DNA of 64,000 bases, taken from CAYZMS01 sp964479625. Lineage in GTDB: Bacteria > Bacteroidota > Bacteroidia > Chitinophagales > Saprospiraceae. The stretch covers positions 124,001-188,000 of the forward strand of contig CAYZMS010000003.1 in assembly GCA_964479625.1 (NCBI GenBank), read 5' to 3'. Each line of letters starts with the position of its first letter. Position 1 is the first letter of the stretch. The notes beneath the pieces were generated by a model, which saw nothing but the letters and a program-made list of their open reading frames with translations, was not told where the DNA came from and made no database searches. Shown here one piece after another: positions 18,250 through 25,908 of the stretch. Both the position numbers and the translations under genes were made by a program.

Positions 18250-19401
18250 ATGTCGCAGTATTCTATTTCCTTTTGGGGTTGTTGGAAGTTCATTATAGCA
18301 CTACTGCTTAGTGGTCTTTTTCATTTTTCTGTTGCTGCACAACCGGTTTACTCTATTGAACAACTTCCCGGTTTGGGAGACACCCTGACCATCGGCCGGG
18401 ATCGCCTGCCCGAAAGGATAGACCTGGGGGCGGCGGGTTCGCAGGAGCGTTTTGACTTTTCCAGCCTGAATGCGCCCTTTGCACAACGTTCGGTCTGGGA
18501 AACGGCTAGGGGAGACCATCCTTTTTTCACCGCTGATCTCAAGATACAGGTAGCTCCCGGCCTATGGAGGTATTACCGAAAAGACCGGGATCGGATCTAC
18601 TGGATGGGAGTAGAGGGCCAAGACCCCCTGGGGTTGGGGATAAAAGGTAGTTTTGCCCTCACCCAACCTCTGGAAGAATGGCGGGCTCCCCTTCGGTATG
18701 GAGAGGATTTTCTTCAGCAAAGCGGCTGGAATTGGACCTTTAGTTATCAGCAAGCCCCTCCCGGCCTGAAGAAACAATTGCCTTACCGGCCGGATTCGAT
18801 CCGGATCCGAATAGATCTGGAGCGGTTGGATGTAGTAGATGGCTGGGGGCGTTTATTCATGCCCGGGGGCATTTTTGAGGTGCTTCGGGAAAAACGATAC
18901 GAGACACGGCTGGTAGAAGTGGATACGAAGGTGGGGAATCGATCCTGGCAAACCACTACGAACCTGCTTCCCAATCTGGAATGGGCTGGCCGGAAGGAGC
19001 TGGAATACCACTACTACTGGGCGGAAGGCCAGTCTCATCCCGTTGTGGTCAGTATTTCCGACGGAGCGACCGGCACCGTAGAGGAAGTCAGGTTTTTGGG
19101 TTTATCTCCCGACCTTTCGATTCGAGCTGCCAAATCCCTACAGGCAGGAGTTTTTGCTTCTCCCAACCCCGCCATTACCTATACCCGTTTTGAGTTTTCC
19201 GGCCTGGAACCGGGGCATTATACCCTAAGTATTCTTAACATCATCGGGCGGGAGATCTGGGCCAGGGAATACCAGGTAGCCGGCGATTTTATCGACAAGG
19301 TCGAATTGGCGGGCTTTAATAAAGGCGCCTACCTCTACAGCTTACGGGATGCCTCCGGCAATACGTTGATCACCCGCCGATTGAATATTATTCGGCCTTA
19401 A
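18250..19401 (+). CDS. Secreted protein with type IX secretion C-terminal domain
   Basis: 383 residues. An N-terminal signal region (FIIALLLSGLFHFSVAAQ) precedes a beta-rich body with no recognised enzyme motif. The last 80 or so residues are a type A T9SS sorting domain: FASPNPAITYTRFEF, GLEPGHYTLSILNIIGREIW, GFNKGAYLYSLRDASGNTLITRRLNI. This tail routes the protein through the Por/Gld secretion machine to the surface or medium. It marks the organism as a member of Bacteroidota with T9SS. The function of the body is unknown. Confidence 0.8.
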   Translation: MSQYSISFWGCWKFIIALLLSGLFHFSVAAQPVYSIEQLPGLGDTLTIGRDRLPERIDLGAAGSQERFDFSSLNAPFAQRSVWETARGDHPFFTADLKIQVAPGLWRYYRKDRDRIYWMGVEGQDPLGLGIKGSFALTQPLEEWRAPLRYGEDFLQQSGWNWTFSYQQAPPGLKKQLPYRPDSIRIRIDLERLDVVDGWGRLFMPGGIFEVLREKRYETRLVEVDTKVGNRSWQTTTNLLPNLEWAGRKELEYHYYWAEGQSHPVVVSISDGATGTVEEVRFLGLSPDLSIRAAKSLQAGVFASPNPAITYTRFEFSGLEPGHYTLSILNIIGREIWAREYQVAGDFIDKVELAGFNKGAYLYSLRDASGNTLITRRLNIIRP

Positions 19402-19707
19402 AAGAGGTAATAATCGAACTTTTGAACAGTTCGCTTTGAATAATAGAATTTCCATTGGCTATTTTAGCATTTACAGATGATGTTTTCGTCATAACGGTTG
19501 ATGAAGGCCAGCCGGTTGCTGCTGCTCAAATGGGTCTTGGTGCAAATACCTTAATGTCGGGTTTAGTTTAAGAAGTGTAGTCGGTCTGCTTAAAGATAAA
19601 GCAAGCAGCAATGTCATGCCTTAAACGAACTTCCGGCTGTGACAAGCCCGCAGCTCGCCTTTTCGTAAGTATTATTCGTAAATAGTAAGCTCAATAAAAG
19701 TAAAAGG
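19402..19707 (+). other. Intergenic region upstream of the DGR locus
   Basis: 306 bases between the T9SS cargo gene and the first gene of the DGR locus. No open frame, tRNA or strong hairpin is supported. No exact TAnnTTTG box is seen, so the promoter of the locus is not identified here. Confidence 0.4.
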
Positions 19708-20151
19708 ATGTCGACCATCAAATTTGAATCCAAGGTAATCGCCACAGTCGATTTGAAGCCCTTTTTTAAAGATACCGGTCTGGAGTTCACTGAAGAGCAC
19801 TTCACCGAACCTCACCGGGGTGGAGTGGAATCCATTCTCCATTTCGTGACCGAGAACCTGGAGGTAATCAAGTTTTTCGTGAGTATTTTTGGTGCATTCC
19901 ATTGGTGGATAGAATACCAGAAAATGCAATTGGAAAAAAAGAAAGACGCCCGTGAGGCCGATAAGCACGAGCTTGAAATGGAGTTGCAGCGTTTAGAATT
20001 ATTAGAAAGAAAAGCTACCCTTCGCGTAACGCTTAAAAACGAGAACGTGCTTATCCTTGCTAAGGGTACCGAAGAGGAGATCGCTCAACAAATACAGCAG
20101 GATGTACCCCATTTGAACGCCAATGAAATCAGAAGGGTGGAACTAAAATAA
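19708..20151 (+). CDS. Small membrane-associated protein, EACC1-like
   Basis: 147 residues. A polar N-terminus (residues 1-45) leads to one hydrophobic stretch (LEVIKFFVSIFGAFHWWIEY, about 52-71), a charged coiled-coil segment (KKKDAREADKHELEMELQRLELLERK, about 76-101, Glu/Lys rich) and a final beta-alpha unit (ATLRVTLKNENVLILAKG, EEEIAQQIQQDV). This order of helix, single hydrophobic segment and short C-terminal strand-rich domain resembles EACC1, a constant partner of bacterial STAND conflict systems; the match is from memory of the family shape. It lies 51 bp before the CHAT-NACHT-FGE gene on the same strand. It may be an adaptor or membrane anchor for it. Confidence 0.55.
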   Translation: MSTIKFESKVIATVDLKPFFKDTGLEFTEEHFTEPHRGGVESILHFVTENLEVIKFFVSIFGAFHWWIEYQKMQLEKKKDAREADKHELEMELQRLELLERKATLRVTLKNENVLILAKGTEEEIAQQIQQDVPHLNANEIRRVELK

Positions 20152-20202
20152 CAAGCTAAACACCTAATCCTTGACATGGAAAAGGTTTAAATCTTTAGAT
20201 TT

Positions 20203-23200
20203 ATGGGAACCCCATCTCGTGTTTTTCAATTTATCGCTCCCCACTTTGTAAAAGGTAATGATGTTCAGGCTGGGAAGGAATTTGAGGCCATACAAAAGTA
20301 CATCTATCCACCAGATATCCTTTACCGGTATGAACAAGTAGCCTACTCCGACCTTTGGACTAAGACTACCCACCAAAGGCCACATTTGCTGCACATTGTG
20401 GCCCACGGAAATGATGGACAGCTACTGGCTGCTGATGCCTATCTACAACATTTAGAGGTGGATGCCCACTTTTTGGCAGCCGAAGTAAAGGCGCATTTTG
20501 GCAGCCATCTACAATATGTATATCTGGGAGTGTGCGACTCGGTAGGGTTGGCCCGAAGTATTGCTGCGCAGGGCTATACGGTACTTTGCTTTGAAGGAAA
20601 GGTGGAACCCGAGAAAGGCGTGTTCTTTGCCGAAACTTTCTACAAGTTCTTCCTCCAAGAAAAAAAAGATTTTTATACCGCCTTTACTGCCGCTAAAAAC
20701 TCCTGGAAAGCCAATGGGTACCATGACAATGGCGTAGTGCCTCGTTTCTACTGTGCTGAATCTACACCCCCTTTGCAGTTTATATGGAATAAAGACCAGT
20801 ACAAGGCTTTATTGGAGAAAGTTCGCTCAGCTAGAAAGCCTCGCTTGTTAGAAGAATTGTTTGATGAACTTCGGCTTGATGCAAGCAGGTTGGAGCCATT
20901 TAACCTGCATGAAGTGTACCAATATCTGAAAGGATCGAATGCACTCTTTCCCCTTAGAGATAGAGCAGAAACCTACTTTTTACATCACAAACATTTATAT
21001 ACAGAAGCCTTCATGGATATAGAGGAAGGCTTGCTTAAGCCTTATCTGGAGTTACCTTCACCTGCTGAGATCCAAAAGCAATCCGCCATTGCTGCCACAA
21101 GTTTAGATTATAAAAGACCTTTAGGGTGGGTGGTAGGTAAAAAAAGGCTGACCTCCGAGGGGCTGGAGTTATTAGCTAAAGAATTGGTGCTACCCCTGGG
21201 GCTAGATTTTAATCGAGTCAAAGCACATTTATTAGGCGAGTCTCTTAGTTTGAAAGTGTGCATATTGCCCGACGGCAAGGAAGGGGCTCCTATGAATACC
21301 AAGCAGTTTCTGCCATGGCTGATCGGACAAAAAAGCCGGTTCTTTGTACTTAGGGGAGCTGCTGGCTCTGGAAAAACAACCTTTCTTGTCGACACAGTGA
21401 AGCAGCACTTCCAGCGCGAGACCCCCCAAAAGATATTCATTGCCCGATTCAGTGATGTTGAAAAACTAAAAGTGCAATTGGGAAAGTGGGAAAAGGATGC
21501 GATCGGGAACATCCTGATCTTGGATGCCCTGGATGAACTGTACGATGGCAGCCAGACCATCTTCGACCTGCTTACACAAAAAGACCACCCTGTGCGAGCG
21601 TTTTCTAAGGTGGTATTAGGCTTTCGGGATACCTTCTTAACAGCCAACGAAAACCTGGAAGAAGCGATTGAAAGAGAAGACTGGGTGCTGTTGCACATGG
21701 CGCCCCTCCAATTTCTTGATGTAGAACGCTACCTGCGGGAGTCCTTCCCTGTCAATAAGATGCAAAAAGAATACGGTGACGCTCGCCGCTTCATTATGGA
21801 CGGTGATAGTTTACCGCCTAAGCTCCGCGATGGAGTAACGCCATTTGTGCTTTACCACATCCAATTTCTTCTTGAAGCACCGCCACAGGATGGTCCGCTA
21901 ACTTACTGGGATGTAATGAACCGCTTGGTAGAAAAGATATTAGATAAAGGTAGCCCCCAGGATAGGCGTAACTCCCAGGTTTATAAGCAAAAAATGCTGG
22001 AAGTATTTAAAGCTAAAGTATTACAGGCCTACCAACAAGGTGAAAAAGATGGCCCACTTATGTTTACGCAACAAGACTTGGAAAACCTGTCAATTGATGA
22101 AAGGCTATTGCGTAACTTCTCCTTTCTTTCGATAGTAGAAGGTAATCCCAAAGGGGATTACACCTTCAGTCACAGCAACTTCATCGACTACTTCCTAGCT
22201 TTATTGCTCTTCGAAGGGCACATAAGGGAATTGGACTTTGACAAATCCCGCTACCCCGATGCTTACCGTCTATACCAGATCTCTTGCTGGAAAAGGATAG
22301 CACCCAAAGGGGTCTACCAATATGATTGGGACCCATTGGTGGCTTCTACCCTGCCTTGTTTTGCCTTTCAGGTAATGGTCCGCAAACAGGGCGGGCAACT
22401 GCCGCTTCGACACCCGTCGATCAGCAAGTACTTCCGCAATGTGTTTAAAGATTGGAACCCAGTGACCTGGAACAAAGCCAAAAAACTGGCCGCCCAAAAT
22501 TCGGAAGGAGCCGACATTAGTGGGGGTATAAAAGCCTTTAAACAGCGCAGCCGCTGGGGGGGCGATTCCGAAGAATTAGCACAGCTAATCGATTTCAAAC
22601 ACAACAACTTCCGCCATCCGCTCTACCGTGATGTATTTGCCTTCCTTTACTATCAGGAACAAGGGCGAAATCCTGCGCTGGACTTTTTGGACAAAAGCCC
22701 TTTTGGCTGGCTTTTCCGCTATGAGCAAAACTGGCTGGAATATGGAGAGCAGGCAGCAGCGTATTCTCTGGTCTATCCCGTTAAAGAAAATGCTCAGGCC
22801 TATAACCTGCTACAAAGGGCCATCGGTGTGGATACATTTACGGCATTCGATCAGGAAGTATATGCTGCTTTGCAAACTCCGGCCATACTGGAACAATACT
22901 ACGAGCATGCCAAACACCTGCATATTCAAGTACATCCCGATAACCTGCCCGCCCGATTACTGGAGCGCATTCCATTTCCTGAGCAGTTTGAAGAACTGAG
23001 TATAGGTGGCAATACTGCTTTAGTGGGAGATTGGGACCTAAGAGCCTTTGAAAATCTGGAAATGCTGGACCTGTCTGGTGTGGATATCAAGCGCCTTCGT
23101 ATTACCGGCTGCCCCCCTTTACTAAATGTTATTATGCACCCAGCAGCTGATCAATTACAAATTAATGGGGGCGATAAGGTGGGGCTCGAGCTCCTCAAGG

Positions 23201-24141
23201 ACTATCTTAAACACCACTGGACACAAGAGGTGCCGGATACTCCAATTCCTCCTGACTTAGTGGAAGTAGAAGGCGGGGCCTTTGAAATGGGCAAAGGCTG
23301 GTTTGAAGCCTTCAATGCTTTCCTGAAAGACGAACGTGGTCAAGAATTACCTGATGAGTATCAGGTTCAATATCCTTCTTATCAGGCGCAGGTGGATACC
23401 TTTTACATGGCCAGGTACCCTGTGACAGTGGGTGAGTTTGCTCGCTTTGTGAGGGCTACAGGCTATCGCACACGGGCAGAGCGGTTTGGCTTTGCCTTTG
23501 CAACCCATATTTACACCGAATGGCGAGAAAGTAAAAGTATTAACATGTATACAGATTATCTGCTGCCAGGTCTGCATTGGCGACATTCAGTGTGGGGGAA
23601 TGTACTGCTTCAGGAGGAATCTGCCGATCTGCCGGTAGTGTATATTAGTTTTGAAGATGCAATTGCCTATGCACAATGGCTTACGGATACTATTGGAAAC
23701 GGGGGAAGATACCGTTTACCTACCGAAGCGGAGTGGGAATATGCCGCCAGGGGCGGCAGACAGTCCGAAGGCTACTTATATGCTGGTAGTGACACTATCG
23801 ATGAGGTAGCCCAGTACCTTGAGAAAGCCCCTAAAGGATTACGACGGGTGGGAGGGGCACACCTGGCCGACATGGATAAACCCAACGAATTGGGCTTATA
23901 CGATATGAGCGGCAACGTATATGAATGGTGCCTGGATTGGTTTGGGATGGATTATTTCGCACATTGCAAATCGGAAGAGCCTGTGTTGAATCCTACCGGA
24001 CCGGAGAAGGGTACGCACCGGGTGATCCGCGGTGGTTCATGGATCCACTTTGCGGTGCACTGCCGAACGGCGGACCGCTACGGGTACCTTCCCGACCGCC
24101 GTGACTCCTTTATTGGCTTCCGCCTGGTTTTCGTCCCGTAG
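20203..24141 (+). CDS. DGR target: CHAT-NACHT-LRR-like-FGE protein
   Basis: 1312 residues, no signal peptide, so cytoplasmic. (1) CHAT caspase-like protease at about 1-190: LLHIVAHGN (His68) and YLGVCDSVGLA (Cys111) form the dyad. (2) NACHT-type STAND ATPase at about 370-700: Walker A RGAAGSGKTT (384-393), Walker B ILILDALDE (437-445), then helical regions. (3) A leucine-rich-like stretch at about 925-990 (LSIGGNTALVGDWDL, LEMLDLSGVDIKRLRITGC). (4) FGE-sulfatase/C-type-lectin fold from about 1017 to the end (VEVEGGAFEMG, YPVTVGEFARFVRATGY, YRLPTEAEWEYAARGG, GLYDMSGNVYEWC), whose last 44 residues are the VR. It reads as an NLR-like sensor: the variable lectin fold senses, NACHT oligomerises, CHAT cleaves. 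The role is inference; the domains are clear. Confidence 0.92.
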   Translation: MGTPSRVFQFIAPHFVKGNDVQAGKEFEAIQKYIYPPDILYRYEQVAYSDLWTKTTHQRPHLLHIVAHGNDGQLLAADAYLQHLEVDAHFLAAEVKAHFGSHLQYVYLGVCDSVGLARSIAAQGYTVLCFEGKVEPEKGVFFAETFYKFFLQEKKDFYTAFTAAKNSWKANGYHDNGVVPRFYCAESTPPLQFIWNKDQYKALLEKVRSARKPRLLEELFDELRLDASRLEPFNLHEVYQYLKGSNALFPLRDRAETYFLHHKHLYTEAFMDIEEGLLKPYLELPSPAEIQKQSAIAATSLDYKRPLGWVVGKKRLTSEGLELLAKELVLPLGLDFNRVKAHLLGESLSLKVCILPDGKEGAPMNTKQFLPWLIGQKSRFFVLRGAAGSGKTTFLVDTVKQHFQRETPQKIFIARFSDVEKLKVQLGKWEKDAIGNILILDALDELYDGSQTIFDLLTQKDHPVRAFSKVVLGFRDTFLTANENLEEAIEREDWVLLHMAPLQFLDVERYLRESFPVNKMQKEYGDARRFIMDGDSLPPKLRDGVTPFVLYHIQFLLEAPPQDGPLTYWDVMNRLVEKILDKGSPQDRRNSQVYKQKMLEVFKAKVLQAYQQGEKDGPLMFTQQDLENLSIDERLLRNFSFLSIVEGNPKGDYTFSHSNFIDYFLALLLFEGHIRELDFDKSRYPDAYRLYQISCWKRIAPKGVYQYDWDPLVASTLPCFAFQVMVRKQGGQLPLRHPSISKYFRNVFKDWNPVTWNKAKKLAAQNSEGADISGGIKAFKQRSRWGGDSEELAQLIDFKHNNFRHPLYRDVFAFLYYQEQGRNPALDFLDKSPFGWLFRYEQNWLEYGEQAAAYSLVYPVKENAQAYNLLQRAIGVDTFTAFDQEVYAALQTPAILEQYYEHAKHLHIQVHPDNLPARLLERIPFPEQFEELSIGGNTALVGDWDLRAFENLEMLDLSGVDIKRLRITGCPPLLNVIMHPAADQLQINGGDKVGLELLKDYLKHHWTQEVPDTPIPPDLVEVEGGAFEMGKGWFEAFNAFLKDERGQELPDEYQVQYPSYQAQVDTFYMARYPVTVGEFARFVRATGYRTRAERFGFAFATHIYTEWRESKSINMYTDYLLPGLHWRHSVWGNVLLQEESADLPVVYISFEDAIAYAQWLTDTIGNGGRYRLPTEAEWEYAARGGRQSEGYLYAGSDTIDEVAQYLEKAPKGLRRVGGAHLADMDKPNELGLYDMSGNVYEWCLDWFGMDYFAHCKSEEPVLNPTGPEKGTHRVIRGGSWIHFAVHCRTADRYGYLPDRRDSFIGFRLVFVP
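24008..24141 (+). other. DGR variable region (VR)
   Basis: The last 134 bases of the target gene, including its stop codon. Against the TR there are 14 substitutions, all at TR adenines, between 24044 and 24110. They change 11 codons: nine Asn codons of the TR become Ile, His, Phe, Asp, Tyr, Tyr, Arg, Asp and Phe, one Arg becomes Gly and one His becomes Leu. All are amino-acid changing. The last 30 or so bases (from ATTGGCTTCCGC to the stop) equal the TR and would hold the initiation-of-mutagenic-homing sequence. Confidence 0.95.
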
Positions 24142-24157
24142 TCAGTTTGCAGTGTAG

Positions 24158-24175
24158 TCCGGCTTTACTCATGAG
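24158..24175 (+). repeat. 18-nt inverted repeat, left arm
   Basis: TCCGGCTTTACTCATGAG is the exact reverse complement of 25891-25908. This arm begins 16 bases after the VR stop. The two arms bracket the HRDC gene, RT gene and TR. Its inner eight bases (CTCATGAG) are themselves palindromic and form the centre of the hairpin at 24162-24182. Confidence 0.85.
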
Positions 24176-24182
24176 TTAAAGC
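24162..24182 (+). repeat. Post-VR hairpin/cruciform
   Basis: GCTTTACT pairs with AGTTAAAGC across a 4-base CATG loop, with one bulged T. It starts 20 bases after the end of the VR. In well-studied DGRs a short-stem, 4-nt-loop hairpin just downstream of the VR is needed for efficient homing; the position and shape here fit, which is family knowledge applied by analogy. Confidence 0.7.
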
Positions 24183-24184
24183 GA

Positions 24185-24245
24185 GTTGACAAAAAAAGGA
24201 GAGGAAGGGTGAGGGACGAACCCTCCGCGCCTTTTTTTCGTCAAC
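24185..24245 (+). terminator. Large A/T-armed stem-loop after the target gene
   Basis: An outer stem pairs GTTGACAAAAAAAGG (24185-24199) with CCTTTTTTTCGTCAAC (24230-24245), one bulged base. Inside it GAGGG and CCCTC (24211-24225) pair over ACGAA. The T7 run on the 3' side could end transcription after the target gene. It may instead be a structural part of the DGR RNA. Confidence 0.55.
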
Positions 24246-24262
24246 GAGCTAGAATAAACCTG

Positions 24263-24274
24263 GGCCATATGGCC
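24263..24274. promoter_or_regulatory. 12-bp palindrome upstream of the HRDC gene
   Basis: GGCCATATGGCC is a perfect palindrome ending 22 bases before the HRDC start codon. It could be an operator or chance. No -7 box is seen next to it. Confidence 0.3.
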
Positions 24275-24296
24275 AAATTCCGTAAAATGTAATACC

Positions 24297-24761
24297 ATGC
24301 AAATTAAACTTTTTACCATTCCGGTGGGCGATGGTGGTGCTGTTGTACAGGAGATGAACACCTTTCTACGGGGCAATAAAATCCTCGAGGTAGAGAATCA
24401 GCTTATAAGTAATGATAAGGGGGCATATTGGTGCTTTTGTGTTCGTTATATTGAACGAGTATACCCGGAAGCAAGTAGAAAAAGGAGTAGCAAAGTAGAC
24501 TACCGCAAGGTGTTGGATGAAACCTCCTTCCAAAAGTTCTCTAAATTACGAGAGATAAGGAAAAAGGCGGCCGCTGAGGAAGGGATATCCACTTTCATCA
24601 TCTTCACGGATGAGGAACTGGCTGAACTGGCAAAATTGGATGAAATCTCCGAGAAGACTATGCTGGGGATTAAAGGCATAGGCGAAAAAAAAGTAGCACG
24701 ATTCGCCAAATATTTCATTATCAAACCGGAAAGCGATGAAACGGAAGGGGTACCTCATTGA
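24297..24761 (+). CDS. HRDC-domain DGR accessory protein
   Basis: 154 residues. The N-terminal half (VVQEMNTFLRGNKILEVENQLI, YWCFCVRYIERVY) is a small mixed domain. Residues about 78-148 are an HRDC fold: SKLREIRKKAAAEEGISTFIIFTDEELAEL and the helix-hairpin-helix-like MLGIKGIGEKKVARFAKYF. HRDC domains bind nucleic acid in RecQ and RNase D. In a subset of DGRs an HRDC protein stands in place of Avd, the basic barrel that partners the RT. It overlaps the RT gene by 26 bp, indicating coupled expression. No separate Avd gene is seen. Confidence 0.85.
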   Translation: MQIKLFTIPVGDGGAVVQEMNTFLRGNKILEVENQLISNDKGAYWCFCVRYIERVYPEASRKRSSKVDYRKVLDETSFQKFSKLREIRKKAAAEEGISTFIIFTDEELAELAKLDEISEKTMLGIKGIGEKKVARFAKYFIIKPESDETEGVPH

Positions 24762-25737
24762 ACCAATCGCGGAAATGGAGAACCTGGAACTCGCCTATTA
24801 TAAGGCCCGAAAGGGTAAGGTGGAGAAACAGAGCGTTTATGGCTATGGAAAGAACCTACAGGAAAACCTGCGTGTACTGCAATGCCAAATACTGTCGGGA
24901 GAGATAGAGGTGGGCGGCTATCACTATTTTACTGTTTATGACCCAAAGAAAAGGCAGATTTGCGCCCCACCCTTTGCACAGCGCGTATTGCATCATGCCC
25001 TAATGAATGTGTGCCACCCCTTTTTTGAAAAAGTGCAAACTGCAGATAGTTACGCTAGTCGAGTAGGAAAGGGTACTTATGCAGCACTTGATCAGGCAAA
25101 GGAGTATAACCGCTGCTATGCTTGGTTTCTCAAATTGGATGCGCGCAAGTACTTTGACAGCATTCATCACAGCGTTTTGCGCAGGCAGCTTCACCGTATG
25201 TTCAAAGATGCACAATTATTAGGGATTTTTGAGCAGATCCTGGGCAGTTACTGCGCCGGCTCTTGCCGAGGCCTACCCATCGGGAACTTGACGAGCCAAT
25301 ATTTTGCGAACCATTACCTATCTGCCGCTGACCACTTCGCTAAGGAAGCCCTCTGCCTTCCAGCATATATTCGTTACATGGACGACATGGTATTATGGCA
25401 TAACGAAAAGGAAGTATTACTTCAAGCGGGCCGTCGTTTTAAGGACTTTGTTGAGAACCAACTGAAACTGGAGCTAAAGCCCTTCTGCCTTAATAAAAGC
25501 TCAGCAGGGCTACCGTTTTTAGGCTACCTGTTGTATCCCAATTACACCCGTCTTGCCCAAAGAAGCCGCAAACGGTTTATCCAGAAAACCAGGGAATACA
25601 CCCGGTTCTTACAGGAGGGTAAATGGTCTCAGAAAGAGTATCAGCGTCATATGGAGCCGCTTATTGCATGCACACTCCATGCAGATACGGAGGCGTTTCG
25701 GCGAAAGGAGCTTCTTCGAACAAAAGACCTAACATAA
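24736..25737 (+). CDS. DGR reverse transcriptase
   Basis: 333 residues. Copies the TR transcript into cDNA with errors opposite adenine. RT motifs in order: RQICAPPFAQRVLHHAL (about 73-89), KLDARKYFDSIHHSVL with the first catalytic Asp (about 133-148), the DGR-diagnostic RGLPIGNLTSQYFAN (178-192; DGR RTs have IGNxTSQ where retroviral enzymes have QG), the YMDD box YIRYMDDMVLW (211-221), and KPFCLNKSSAGLPFLGYLLYP (248-268). Length and the lack of RNase H, maturase or endonuclease domains fit DGR enzymes. The TR begins 19 bases after its stop. Confidence 0.95.
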   Translation: MKRKGYLIEPIAEMENLELAYYKARKGKVEKQSVYGYGKNLQENLRVLQCQILSGEIEVGGYHYFTVYDPKKRQICAPPFAQRVLHHALMNVCHPFFEKVQTADSYASRVGKGTYAALDQAKEYNRCYAWFLKLDARKYFDSIHHSVLRRQLHRMFKDAQLLGIFEQILGSYCAGSCRGLPIGNLTSQYFANHYLSAADHFAKEALCLPAYIRYMDDMVLWHNEKEVLLQAGRRFKDFVENQLKLELKPFCLNKSSAGLPFLGYLLYPNYTRLAQRSRKRFIQKTREYTRFLQEGKWSQKEYQRHMEPLIACTLHADTEAFRRKELLRTKDLT

Positions 25738-25756
25738 AGCAAAAGGGCATCCATCG

Positions 25757-25890
25757 AGGGTACGCACCGGGTGATCCGCGGTGGTTCATGGAACAACAAT
25801 GCGGTGCACTGCCGAACGGCGAACCGCAACAGGAACCATCCCGACAACCGTAACTCCAATATTGGCTTCCGCCTGGTTTTCGTCCCGTAG
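25757..25890 (+). ncRNA. DGR template region (TR)
   Basis: 134-bp non-coding near copy of the VR, just downstream of the RT gene. It contains nine AAC/AAT codons in the VR frame, the usual trick that lets adenine mutagenesis reach many residues and never a stop from AAY. Read in that frame it would end RVIRGGSWNNNAVHCRTANR and so on to the same Pro-stop. Transcription must reach it either through the RT gene or from an internal promoter, neither of which I can show. Confidence 0.93.
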
Positions 25891-25908
25891 CTCATGAGTA
25901 AAGCCGGA
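25891..25908 (-). repeat. 18-nt inverted repeat, right arm
   Basis: CTCATGAGTAAAGCCGGA, the exact reverse complement of 24158-24175, begins on the base after the end of TR-VR identity. In a transcript running through the locus the two arms could pair and loop out the HRDC-RT-TR block. Confidence 0.85.

Larger units (their letters stand above)
20203..25908 (+). mobile_element. Diversity-generating retroelement (target, HRDC, RT, TR)
   Basis: A complete DGR: target gene with a 3' VR (24008-24141), HRDC accessory gene, reverse transcriptase gene and TR (25757-25890). TR and VR align without gaps over 134 bp at a constant offset of 1749 and differ at 14 positions, every one an adenine in the TR (31 adenines in total). 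That is the hallmark of adenine-specific mutagenic retrohoming. The block from 24158 to 25908 is bounded by an exact 18-nt inverted repeat. No phage genes are nearby, so this is a chromosomal, non-prophage DGR. Confidence 0.95.

Noticed and set aside
25623..25853. Plus-strand ORF crossing the RT end and TR
   Set aside because: It lies in another frame of the RT gene and TR, has no start context, and its peptide is a by-product of the TR sequence.
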